Shown piece by piece: positions 48,191 to 55,945 of a DNA stretch of 64,000 bases. Origin of the DNA: CAVTWJ01 sp964525605 (lineage in GTDB: Bacteria; Oederibacteriota; Muellerivitia; Muellerivitales; Muellerivitaceae); NCBI GenBank assembly GCA_964525605.1, contig CAZGKT010000003.1:1-64000 (forward strand), in the 5' to 3' direction. Both the position numbers and the translations under genes were made by a program. Numbering within the stretch: position 1 is the first letter of the stretch; the number at the start of each line of letters is the position of its first letter. The notes under the pieces were generated by a model. It searched no databases. It was not told the origin of the DNA and saw only the letters and a list, made by a program, of their open reading frames with translations.

Positions 48191-49819
48191 ACGCGAGTAC
48201 AAGACCTCGACTTAAAAGAACTTTTGGAACTGAACACGAAGGAAGGCCCCGTTCATTTCGCGGGCCAGAAGGCCTTGATCTGCGACACCCTTTCGCACGG
48301 GATTCTTCGCGATGAACTCGTCGATACCTACGGAAATAATACGGCCTGGGGCATCCTCAGCCGTTTCGGGTACATCCACGGCCGGAACATGGCCATGGCC
48401 CTCAAATCAAAATTCAAATGGGAAAGTGACGAGGACTGGCGCAAGGCGGGGACCCGCATTTTGGCGCTTCAGGGCCTGGTCACGCTGGATCCGGACAACC
48501 TTGACGTCTTCGGGCCCGAGGGCGGATCTTGGCGCGTATCGTACGAGGCCGAACAGCAGCTTCTCCTGAAGGGACGGTCGGACAAGCCCGTCTGTTGGAA
48601 CATTTGCGGCTTCATCAGCGGTTACCTGAGTTTTTCCCTGGATCAGGAAATGTATGCCTTTGAGGATAAGTGCCTAGGTAAGGGCGATGCCGCCTGCCAT
48701 GTGGTGATCAAGTCCGAGGCCGAATGGAACCAGGTGGCCGGGGGTGATTTGGCGGTTTTTAAGCGGGGGGGAATCGACAACACCTTGATGGAAGTCGCGG
48801 CGAAACTGAAGCAAGCGGAAGCCCAATTGAAGGAAAAATCCCGCAAGCTGGCGGTTTTGTCTGAAGTCGAGGAAGAACCGGACGAACTCATGGGGCGCAG
48901 TCCGGAGATGAGGAAATTAGTGGCGCTCGCCAAGACCATCGCCGCCATCGATTCCACGGTGCTGATCACGGGTGAAAGCGGCACGGGCAAGGAACTCGTG
49001 GCCCGGTTCGTCCACAAGCAATCCGCCCACTCCCAGGGCCCCTTTATCGCGGTCAATTGCGGCGCCATCACCGAGTCCCTCCTGGAAAGCGAGCTCTTCG
49101 GACACGCGCGCGGGGCCTTTACGGGAGCCGCCGCGGACCGGCCCGGGCTTTTCGAGGCGGCGAACGGCGGCACGCTCTTTCTGGATGAGGTCGGGGAAAT
49201 ATCCCTTCCGATGCAGGTCAAACTCCTCCGGGCAATCCAGGAAAAGGAAGTGCGGCGGGTGGGAGAAAATAAAAACCGACCGGTGCGCGTGCGCCTCCTC
49301 AGCGCCACCAACAAGGACCTGTCCGTCGAAGTGGCGGAAAAAAGATTCCGGGGCGACCTTTATTACCGCCTGAACGTGGTGGAACTGGCCGTGCCGCCCC
49401 TGCGGCGGCGGAGGGAAGACATTCTTCCGCTCGCGAGGCTCCTCCTCGCCCAGGCCGCACTTCAAATGAAGCGACCCGTGGATGGATTGACCGCCCCTGC
49501 GGCGGACCAGCTGTTGGAATACGCCTGGCCCGGCAACGTGCGCGAACTGGCCAATGCCATGGAACGAGCGGTGGCGGTAGCCAAGACAAACCGGGTGGAT
49601 GTGGATGATCTTCCTCCTCAAGTGTTGTCGGTGAAGCCGATGGTTTCCGTTCAAGGGGTGCCTCGGTTATTGCGGGACGTGGAGAAGGATTTAATTCTCA
49701 GCGCTCTGGAAAAAACGAACGGCAACCGTAGAAAAGCCGCCGAGATGATGGGCCTTGGCGTGGCGACCCTTTACCGCAAACTTAAACAGTACAAACTTTT
49801 GGATAAGGTGAACGACTAA
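48167..49819 (+). CDS. XylR/DmpR-type sigma-54 activator (copy 2)
   Basis: A 550-residue paralogue of 5873-7501 with the same layout: sensory domain (LRDELVDTYGNNTAWGILSR), V4R (EDKCLGKGDAACHVV), AAA+ with GESGTGKE, GAFTGA and GGTLFLDE, and HTH with GNRRKAAEMMGLGVATLYRK. The start is unsettled. The ATG used in copy 1 corresponds to ACG here (48191), while an in-frame TTG at 48167 gives the length stated. The sensory domains differ enough to suggest different effectors. It is followed by a pirin-like gene that mirrors the one near copy 1. Confidence 0.9.
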   Translation: MKSTKELTTRVQDLDLKELLELNTKEGPVHFAGQKALICDTLSHGILRDELVDTYGNNTAWGILSRFGYIHGRNMAMALKSKFKWESDEDWRKAGTRILALQGLVTLDPDNLDVFGPEGGSWRVSYEAEQQLLLKGRSDKPVCWNICGFISGYLSFSLDQEMYAFEDKCLGKGDAACHVVIKSEAEWNQVAGGDLAVFKRGGIDNTLMEVAAKLKQAEAQLKEKSRKLAVLSEVEEEPDELMGRSPEMRKLVALAKTIAAIDSTVLITGESGTGKELVARFVHKQSAHSQGPFIAVNCGAITESLLESELFGHARGAFTGAAADRPGLFEAANGGTLFLDEVGEISLPMQVKLLRAIQEKEVRRVGENKNRPVRVRLLSATNKDLSVEVAEKRFRGDLYYRLNVVELAVPPLRRRREDILPLARLLLAQAALQMKRPVDGLTAPAADQLLEYAWPGNVRELANAMERAVAVAKTNRVDVDDLPPQVLSVKPMVSVQGVPRLLRDVEKDLILSALEKTNGNRRKAAEMMGLGVATLYRKLKQYKLLDKVND

Positions 49820-49891
49820 TCAACAGTACCGGGCCCCGCCAAACGTCCCCTGGGAGGCCGCTCCAGACCCACGGTCCGCAAGGAAAAGAAA

Positions 49892-50661
49892 ATGATTACT
49901 CTCAGGCCTTCCAAAGAACGCACCCACATCCAAAACGCGAACCAGAACACTTGGATGACCTTCGACCCGGAAAACAACACGGACCCCTTTAAAAACGGCT
50001 TTGGCGCGCTTAAAAAACTCAACGAAAACATACTTGCCCCCGGGATGGAATTGAGGCCCTTCCCGACGAAAAGTAACATGCTGGTTTTGACCTACGTCCG
50101 TAAAGGCAGTGTCCTCTATAAAGGCCCGGGGGGGGGGTGCTTTCGCAAAACGAATTTAAGATGGAGAAGATCGGATCCGAAATAAAGCAAGATGGATTCA
50201 ACGCTTCAAGCTCGGACGAAGCGCAGGTATTTCAATTCCGGTTCGACCTCGAAGGAAATGAATTCGTGGTGGGGGAGATAAAAAAGTTCTTCAGCCTCGC
50301 GGAACGAGAAGGGATTTTAAAGCTCATCGCCTCCTCAGATGTAAAGGCGGCTTCCCTCTTTGTAAAACAGGATATTCAAATGTACTCCGGATTCATTTGG
50401 AAGGGGACTCACATTATTCACGAACTGGGGTCCAACCGAAAGGCCTGGCTGCATGTGGTCAACGGTAAAATTCAAATGACCAATCATTTGGTAAAAACCG
50501 GGGATGGGGCGGGTTTTACCGAAGAAAAGTCCGTATCTTTTACGGCCAAGGAACCATCCTCCGTGATTCTCTTCGACATTGGGGAAAAAGTTTCGACCTT
50601 AAAAGCCGGGGAGGTCCAACCTGTTAAAACTGCGGGATGGGTCAAACAGCGAAAAGCATAA
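49892..50661 (+). pseudogene. Pirin-like bicupin, frameshifted in a G10 tract
   Basis: A paralogue of 11953-12726. The first part (49892-50137) encodes the start KTWMTFD-type motif (NTWMTFDPENNTDPFKNGFG) and half of barrel 1; the second part continues in another frame (VLSQNEFKMEK) to 50661 with HIIHELGSNRKAWLHVVNG. The break lies in ten G at 50128-50137. One extra G or two fewer would restore a 256-residue protein. It may be a sequencing error, a dead copy or a phase-variable tract. The metal-ligand histidines of barrel 1 are missing here too. Confidence 0.8.
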
Positions 50662-50816
50662 AATGAGGGAGATACAATTCGGGAGCGCAGCCGTGTCACG
50701 GTTGCACTCCATTTCGAATTCTACCGGTTATTCGCTTTTTACCGTTCGTAGTCAAGCCGCCGAATATTTTCTATTAAAAATGAACGCTTAAAAAGTAATC
50801 AATCGACCCGCTTTTA

Positions 50817-50850
50817 ATATCGAAATGAGAGCCCGAAAATCGTTCTGATT
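50817..50850 (+). promoter_or_regulatory. Upstream activator element U8
   Basis: ATCGAAATGAGA, a spacer, then ATCGTTCTGATT, with ATC triplets at 50819 and 50839 (20 bp), at about -132 to -163 of P9. The rest of 50662-51019 holds no gene. Confidence 0.55.
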
Positions 50851-50955
50851 GCATCGCGGGTTTCACGCGGGCCAGACCAGAATCACTATCCATCCAAACG
50901 AGCGTGCCTGTCGCGTGTGTGATGCCTTTTGGGGTTTCCGCCCTAGGGCGCACCG

Positions 50956-50972
50956 GGGCATGTTCCTTGCTT
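50956..50972 (+). promoter_or_regulatory. Sigma-54 promoter P9
   Basis: GGCATGTTCCTTGCTT: GG at 50957-50958, GC at 50969-50970, spacing 10, identical core to P10. Predicted start near 50982, 38 bases before the ATG at 51020. Confidence 0.8.
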
Positions 50973-51019
50973 CAAATACATCCATATTTTTCAGGGGAAC
51001 GGATCGGGAGGGTACCGGC

Positions 51020-51310
51020 ATGGGCACGAAAAGGGACGCCTATATGGGAAAACTCTTAGCGATATTCGAAAAATGGAACGTCATCATCGACCTGATGCAG
51101 GTCAAATCCAAGAACGCCCACGCGGGAACCCGAGTTCAATACGAGAAGCAAGTAGATGGGATGAGGGAGAAGCGCCGCGATATTGAAATGAAAGTGGTGG
51201 AACTGCATAAAGTGAGCGGAGCGGGTTGGGAAGAGTTGAAAGATGGGTTGGTCGAATCGCGACTGGCCTTAGGCGAGGCCATGAACAAGGTTAAGGACGG
51301 GGTGGAGTGA
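51020..51310 (+). CDS. Coiled-coil stress protein (sll1863-like), tandem copy 1
   Basis: A 96-residue protein from the ATG at 51020 (GGGAGG upstream). It opens MGTKRDAYMGKLLAIFEKWN and continues as one long amphipathic helix with a GAGWEELKDGLVESRLALGE end. It resembles the sll1863-type stress proteins. A paralogue with the same MGTKRD start follows at 51361. First gene after P9. Function unknown. Confidence 0.75.
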   Translation: MGTKRDAYMGKLLAIFEKWNVIIDLMQVKSKNAHAGTRVQYEKQVDGMREKRRDIEMKVVELHKVSGAGWEELKDGLVESRLALGEAMNKVKDGVE

Positions 51311-51360
51311 AGTTTGGAGACTTGAAAAGGTAAAACAGGTTATTCAAAGGGGGTGCCGCC

Positions 51361-51651
51361 ATGGGTACGAAAAGGGACAATTATATAGAAGAAGTTAAGT
51401 CGAAGATCGACAGGTGGAATGTGGAAATCAACAAATTCCAGGCCAAGGCGGGTAAAGCCAAAGCCGCGGCACAGGCCCAACTCACGAAGGAACTCAATGA
51501 GATCAAATCCAAGCGTAAAGTGCTGGAGGAACAGATCGCCGAAATGCAGCGGGCGGGCGAGACGGCCTGGGAAGACGTGAAGGTTGGTGTGGATTTGGCC
51601 TGGCAAACCCTGGGAGATGCGATTCAGACGGCAAAATCAAGGTTCAACTAA
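51361..51651 (+). CDS. Coiled-coil stress protein (sll1863-like), tandem copy 2
   Basis: A 96-residue paralogue of the previous gene: MGTKRDNYIEEVKSKIDRWN, then an Ala/Lys/Glu-rich coiled coil and TAWEDVKVGVDLAWQTLGDA, which matches the sll1863-family end best. AAAGGGGGTG is near the ATG. Its stop overlaps the next start (TAATG), so the flavoprotein gene is coupled to it. Confidence 0.82.
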   Translation: MGTKRDNYIEEVKSKIDRWNVEINKFQAKAGKAKAAAQAQLTKELNEIKSKRKVLEEQIAEMQRAGETAWEDVKVGVDLAWQTLGDAIQTAKSRFN

Positions 51652-52784
51652 TGCCTCCGGCGGTGCCGGGCGGCAGAACCCGCAGTTCAAATTCTCTTTT
51701 AATTCCTTTTCATTTCAAAACATTGAACATGAGAAACCGCTTTGTCATGGCCCCCATGACCCGGTGTTTTTCTCCTGAAGGCGTCCCCACGCCTGCGGTG
51801 GCCGCCTATTACCGCCGCCGCGCGGAAGGAAACGTGGGGTTGATCCTTTCCGAGGGTACGGTCGTTCGCCGAAACGCTTCGGCCAACCACGCGGCTATCC
51901 CCCATTTTTATGGTAGGGATGCCCTGGATGGATGGAAGAAAGTCATCGATGGCGTGCATGAGGCGGGAGGGGTCATGGGCCCCCAGCTCTGGCATGTGGG
52001 CGTGGTGAGCCCCGGCAAGCCGGGCGATTGGAAACCCGAACAACCCTACGAAGGCCCTTCGGGTTTGTATGGCCCTGGCCTTTCCAACGGTGTGGCCATG
52101 AGTGAGAAAGACATCGAAGAAACGATTCAGGCTTTCGGGGAATCGGCGGGGGAGGCCAAACGCCTGGGTTTTGACACCCTGGAAATTCACGGCGCCCATG
52201 GCTATCTCATCGACGAATTTTTCTGGGAAGCCACGAACCAGCGCAAGGATCAGTATGGCGGGAAGACCCTGGCCCAACGTTCCCGTTTTGCCGTGGAGGT
52301 CATCCAAAGCGTTCGGCGGGCGGTGGGTGGGGAATTCACGATTTTGATGAGATTATCTCAGTGGAAGGCTTCGGACTTCGAGGCGAAATTGGCGAAAACC
52401 CCCCAGGAAATGGAAGCCTGGCTGGTGCCCCTGGCCCAGGCGGGCGTGGACATTTTCCATTGCTCCCAACGCAGGTTTTGGGAACCCTCCTTTTCCGAAT
52501 CCAACCTGAACTTCGCGGGATGGGCCAAAAAACTCACGGGCAAACCCACCATCACGGTGGGTTCGGTGGGCTTGACCGGGGATTTCACCGGCGCATTCAA
52601 GGGCGAAAATTCCGAAGTCCACGGAATTGAGGATGTGATCCGTCGTTTTGAAAACGGAGAATTCGATTTGGTGGCCGTGGGCCGCGCCCTTCTTTCGGAC
52701 CCCAACTGGGTTCATAAGGTGGAAGAGGAGCGTTATTCCGAGTTGCTAGGTTTTAATCCTGAGGATTTGAAGCGGTTGAGCTGA
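51651..52784 (+). CDS. Old-yellow-enzyme-family flavin oxidoreductase
   Basis: A 377-residue FMN-dependent TIM-barrel enzyme: RNRFVMAPMTRCFSPEG at the start, GPQLWHVGVVS, EIHGAHGYLIDEFFWEATNQR with the substrate-binding His pair, DQYGG and the FMN phosphate site (ITVGSVG and LVAVGRALLSDPNWV). It reduces enones and other electrophiles using NAD(P)H. Linked to coiled-coil stress genes after P9, it fits electrophile detoxification. Confidence 0.9.
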   Translation: MPPAVPGGRTRSSNSLLIPFHFKTLNMRNRFVMAPMTRCFSPEGVPTPAVAAYYRRRAEGNVGLILSEGTVVRRNASANHAAIPHFYGRDALDGWKKVIDGVHEAGGVMGPQLWHVGVVSPGKPGDWKPEQPYEGPSGLYGPGLSNGVAMSEKDIEETIQAFGESAGEAKRLGFDTLEIHGAHGYLIDEFFWEATNQRKDQYGGKTLAQRSRFAVEVIQSVRRAVGGEFTILMRLSQWKASDFEAKLAKTPQEMEAWLVPLAQAGVDIFHCSQRRFWEPSFSESNLNFAGWAKKLTGKPTITVGSVGLTGDFTGAFKGENSEVHGIEDVIRRFENGEFDLVAVGRALLSDPNWVHKVEEERYSELLGFNPEDLKRLS

Positions 52785-52837
52785 ACGACGCGGCCCTGTT
52801 TTGAAGGGATCAATTGAAATTCATGGAGGAGGATCGC

Positions 52838-53110
52838 ATGGCCGACCAACATATAGTCTTGGAATCGTTTGTGACTATCACGGATAACTTGGGGATCACC
52901 CACAATGTCAATTTGTCCAATGTGACCGACATTACCTATTTAAAGGACGGCAGTTTTGGAGAAATCCATTTCACGAATGACCGTCAGATACTTTTTGTGC
53001 CCAGTCAGCACCCTTCGCTTTCATCACATATGGCCCAACTGACGGAAGTGGAACCGATTAATAGTTATCCTTCCCGCCTATCGACGGGAACGGCTGGGAA
53101 ACCCGCTTAA
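52838..53110 (+). CDS. Small protein, unknown
   Basis: A 90-residue protein from the ATG at 52838, after GGAGGAGG. The beta-rich centre (LGITHNVNLSNVTDITYLKD then GEIHFTNDRQILFVPSQHP) recalls the C-terminal half of LytTR-like DNA-binding domains, but the match is weak. No clear family. It is the last gene of the likely P9 unit. Confidence 0.6.
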   Translation: MADQHIVLESFVTITDNLGITHNVNLSNVTDITYLKDGSFGEIHFTNDRQILFVPSQHPSLSSHMAQLTEVEPINSYPSRLSTGTAGKPA

Positions 53111-53125
53111 GGGTAACGCGGAGCT

Positions 53126-53320
53126 TCAAATCTGTTCGATTTGTTTTTCCTGGTTTGGGGTCAATCTTTCCCGCACTTTGTTTTCCGACTCGATCCAATC
53201 GCACAGGGTATCGCCCGCCTGGGCGTAACGAACGCGGTTCAAGTAGCAGAAATAGGCGGCTTCCTCGATTTGTTTTCCTAATTCCATTTCATCGATACAC
53301 GGGTTTTCGGGGGCGATCAT
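53126..53320 (-). CDS. DUF2934-family small protein
   Basis: A 64-residue protein with QIEEAAYFCYLNRVRYAQAG and LCDWIESENKVRE, the DUF2934 pattern. AAAGGAAAC precedes the ATG at 53320. It lies downstream of sigma-54-type promoter P11, which would give a 255-base leader containing a repeat element. The other DUF2934 gene is at 21569. Confidence 0.75.
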   Translation of the reverse strand: MIAPENPCIDEMELGKQIEEAAYFCYLNRVRYAQAGDTLCDWIESENKVRERLTPNQEKQIEQI

Positions 53321-53389
53321 AAGGTTTCCTTTGGCTCGGTTTGGATTGTTTAAATCGTTTCCATCACGTCATTCCAAAAATTAAATTTG

Positions 53390-53477
53390 CCACAGATTCA
53401 TGGGATTCATGGGATGTAAAACCTTAAACATTCAGGCCTTTTCTTTACCTATCCTGTGCATCCCATGAATCGGTGGC
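53390..53477. repeat. CACAGATTCAT-type inverted-repeat element
   Basis: Left arm CCACAGATTCATGGGATTCA and right arm TGCATCCCATGAATCGGTGG form an imperfect inverted repeat, the same family as 21925-22010. It lies in the leader between P11 and the DUF2934 gene. Confidence 0.75.
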
Positions 53478-53584
53478 TAATTCAGGCCTTGTCTTTCGTC
53501 TTGAAACTAAAAAATCCCTGAATTTGTTAATCCTAAGTTTCGGGATTCCGTCTTATTGGGACGGCCGTGGGTTGCCATTAAGAA

Positions 53585-53600
53585 AAGCAAGAAACAGGCC
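53585..53600 (-). promoter_or_regulatory. Sigma-54 promoter P11
   Basis: Minus strand GGCCTGTTTCTTGCTT: GG at 53600-53599, GC at 53588-53587, spacing 10. Predicted start near 53575. The nearest minus-strand gene starts at 53320. Confidence 0.65.
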
Positions 53601-53660
53601 CAGACGTTGAAGCTTATTCTCGTGATCCTGTCTTCCCTGCGGAGCGGCTTCCTTCGTTTT

Positions 53661-53694
53661 GAATCAATATGAGAGCGGGGAAGATCGTTTTGAC
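53661..53694. promoter_or_regulatory. Shared upstream activator element U9
   Basis: GAATCAATATGAGA, a spacer, then GATCGTTTTGAC, with ATC triplets at 53663 and 53684 (21 bp). It lies about 88-119 bp from P11 and 131-162 bp from P10. Confidence 0.58.
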
Positions 53695-53798
53695 TTGTGG
53701 GCGATAAAACGTCTCGAAATGAGAATGGATTCCGGTCTGTGAATCTGAATTTTAAAGGATTCCGCCGGGCTTTGGGCCTTGGTTAATGGAATTTCCAA

Positions 53799-53815
53799 GG
53801 GCATGTTCCTTGCTT
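53799..53815 (+). promoter_or_regulatory. Sigma-54 promoter P10
   Basis: GGCATGTTCCTTGCTT: GG at 53800-53801, GC at 53812-53813, spacing 10, same 16 bases as P9. Predicted start near 53825, 41 bases before the slipin ATG. Confidence 0.8.
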
Positions 53816-53865
53816 TAACCAACCTGTCGAAACAAATCCCGTCATACCCCTAAAGGAAAATAAAG

Positions 53866-54789
53866 ATGAGAAACGGCAGTTCATTTCCGGCGTTGGTCTT
53901 TTTCGCGATTCTTGTGGTGGGCGGGTTGATCGCCTACGGTTTGTATAGTTCCTCGGCGATGGTCGGGGCGGCATTGGTGGGAGGCTTCGCCTTCATTGCC
54001 GCGGTGATGGCGGCCCTCGCGATCAAGGTGGCGGACCAGTGGGAAAGGGTCGTGATCCTGCGCTTGGGCAAATACCGTTCCCTGGAAGGCCCGGGGCTGT
54101 TTTTCATCATCCCCATCGTGGACGACATCGCCTACTGGATCGACACCCGGGTCATCACCTCCTCTTTCAAGGCGGAAAAGACCCTGACCAAGGATACGGT
54201 GCCAGTGGACGTGGACGCGGTTTTGTTCTGGAAGGTGGTGGACCCCAAGAAGGCGGCCCTGGACGTGGCCGATTACAAAAGCGCCATCAACTGGGCCTCT
54301 CAAACGGCCCTTCGGGATGTGATCGGCAAGACCATGCTTTCGGACATGCTGGAAGGCCGGGAAAAGATCAGCAGTGAGCTTCAAAAGATCATCGACGTAC
54401 GCACCGAGCCCTGGGGCATCAACGTGATCTCCGTGGAAGTGAAGGATGTGCTGATCCCCTCGGCCCTGGAAGACGCGATGTCCATGCAGGCCCAGGCGGA
54501 AAGGGAACGCCAGGCCCGCGTGATCTTGGGCGATTCGGAGCGTCAGGTGGCCGAGAAGTTCGGCGAGGCGGCCAAGACCTATATCAACAACCCCGTGGCC
54601 CTGCATTTGCGCGCCATGAACATGCTTTATGAGGGTTTGAAGGAAAACTCCACCATCGTCATCGTGCCCAGCTCGGTCGTGGAAACCATGCAGTTGGGCG
54701 GCGTGGCGGGCCTGGCGGCCCTCACCATGGGTATCGGACAAGAAAAGGCCAACCAAGAGAAAACGCCCGCTCCCGTCCTCCCGGCATGA
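53866..54789 (+). CDS. Slipin (SPFH/stomatin-like) membrane protein
   Basis: A 307-residue protein with two N-terminal membrane helices (about 8-27 and 32-55), then the SPFH domain (WERVVILRLGKYRSLEGPGL; DTRVITSSFKAEKTLTKDTV; VDAVLFWKVVDPKKA) and a C-terminal coiled part with MSMQAQAERERQARVI. Slipins scaffold membrane microdomains and often pair with proteases. Here the next gene is a site-2 protease that overlaps it. First gene after P10. Confidence 0.92.
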   Translation: MRNGSSFPALVFFAILVVGGLIAYGLYSSSAMVGAALVGGFAFIAAVMAALAIKVADQWERVVILRLGKYRSLEGPGLFFIIPIVDDIAYWIDTRVITSSFKAEKTLTKDTVPVDVDAVLFWKVVDPKKAALDVADYKSAINWASQTALRDVIGKTMLSDMLEGREKISSELQKIIDVRTEPWGINVISVEVKDVLIPSALEDAMSMQAQAERERQARVILGDSERQVAEKFGEAAKTYINNPVALHLRAMNMLYEGLKENSTIVIVPSSVVETMQLGGVAGLAALTMGIGQEKANQEKTPAPVLPA

Positions 54790-55922
54790 TCCCTCCGGAC
54801 CCGCGCGACCCTTCGGTAACAAAGTTCTGGAAAATTCCGATCACATTGGATTTTTCCTGGTTCATCATCTTTACGCTCATCACCTGGATGCTGGCGGTCG
54901 ATTATTATCCTGACGAGTTCAAGAATTGGGCGGTGGGTTGGTACTGGGCGATGGGCGCGGGAACCGCCCTGATGCTTTACGTCAGCGTGGTTCTGCATGA
55001 ACTGGGGCATTCGGCGGTGGCCTTGCACTACGGCCTGCCCGTGAAAAAAATCACCCTTTTCCTGTTCGGGGGTGTGACCCAGATGGACGAGGAACCGCCG
55101 AGCGCCATCGCCGAGTTTATGATCGCGATGTCGGGCCCCTTCGTGAGCCTTTGCCTGGCGTTCTTATTCTATGAAGCCAAGCCCTTCGTGGCATCCGTGG
55201 ACCCGCTTTTCGCCATGTTCAAATACCTCGCCTATATCAACCTGGCCCTGGCGGCTTTCAATCTCATCCCCGGTTATCCGCTCGACGGAGGCCGGGTTCT
55301 GAGGGCGATCCTTTGGTCGTTCAACGGAAACCTGCGCAAATCCACCCTCATCGCGGCGAACGTGGGAAGGGGTTTCGGGTTCCTTCTTATATTTTGGGGC
55401 GTCCTGAGGATGTTCGGCGGCGATTTAGGGGGAGGGATCTGGATCGCGATGATCGGTTGGTTTCTCGATAGCGCGGCTTCCGCCCAGGCGCGGTTGGAAT
55501 TATTCCAGAGCCTGCTCATGGGGCATTCCGTATCCCAGGCCATGAACCACCACTGCCTGACCATTACCGAGGACCTGACCCTCCAAAAGCTTGTGGATGA
55601 GCACATCCTTGGCGGGGGACACCACTGTTTTCTCGTCAACCGGGGAAGCGACACGGTGGGCTTGTTGACCCTGCACCGCCTCAAGGAAGTGCCGCGTTCC
55701 GAATGGGCCACGACCACCGCCCGACAAGTCATGCTTCCCTTTGAAAAGATGAAACTCACCGATCCCGATACGGGATTGTGGCCGGCCCTCCAGCAGATGG
55801 ATCGGGACGGTGTCCATCAATTGCCTGTGACCCGGAACCAGCACGTGATCGGCATGCTGAGCCGGGAAGACGTCCTGACGTTCCTCCGGGCGCTTCAGGA
55901 ATTGGGAACCCAGAAGGCGTAA
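54786..55922 (+). CDS. Site-2 protease family metalloprotease with CBS pair
   Basis: A 378-residue membrane protease: HELGH zinc motif in an early helix, the second Asp ligand in NLIPGYPLDGGRVLRA, and a C-terminal CBS domain pair (about 240-375, MNHHCLTITEDLTLQKLVDE and VHQLPVTRNQHVIGMLSRED). CBS pairs sense adenine nucleotides. It overlaps the slipin gene by ATGA, so the two are likely a membrane proteolysis unit, perhaps for regulated intramembrane cleavage. Confidence 0.92.
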   Translation: MIPPDPRDPSVTKFWKIPITLDFSWFIIFTLITWMLAVDYYPDEFKNWAVGWYWAMGAGTALMLYVSVVLHELGHSAVALHYGLPVKKITLFLFGGVTQMDEEPPSAIAEFMIAMSGPFVSLCLAFLFYEAKPFVASVDPLFAMFKYLAYINLALAAFNLIPGYPLDGGRVLRAILWSFNGNLRKSTLIAANVGRGFGFLLIFWGVLRMFGGDLGGGIWIAMIGWFLDSAASAQARLELFQSLLMGHSVSQAMNHHCLTITEDLTLQKLVDEHILGGGHHCFLVNRGSDTVGLLTLHRLKEVPRSEWATTTARQVMLPFEKMKLTDPDTGLWPALQQMDRDGVHQLPVTRNQHVIGMLSREDVLTFLRALQELGTQKA

Positions 55923-55945
55923 GATCCGAAGGGTCAGGATGATGA

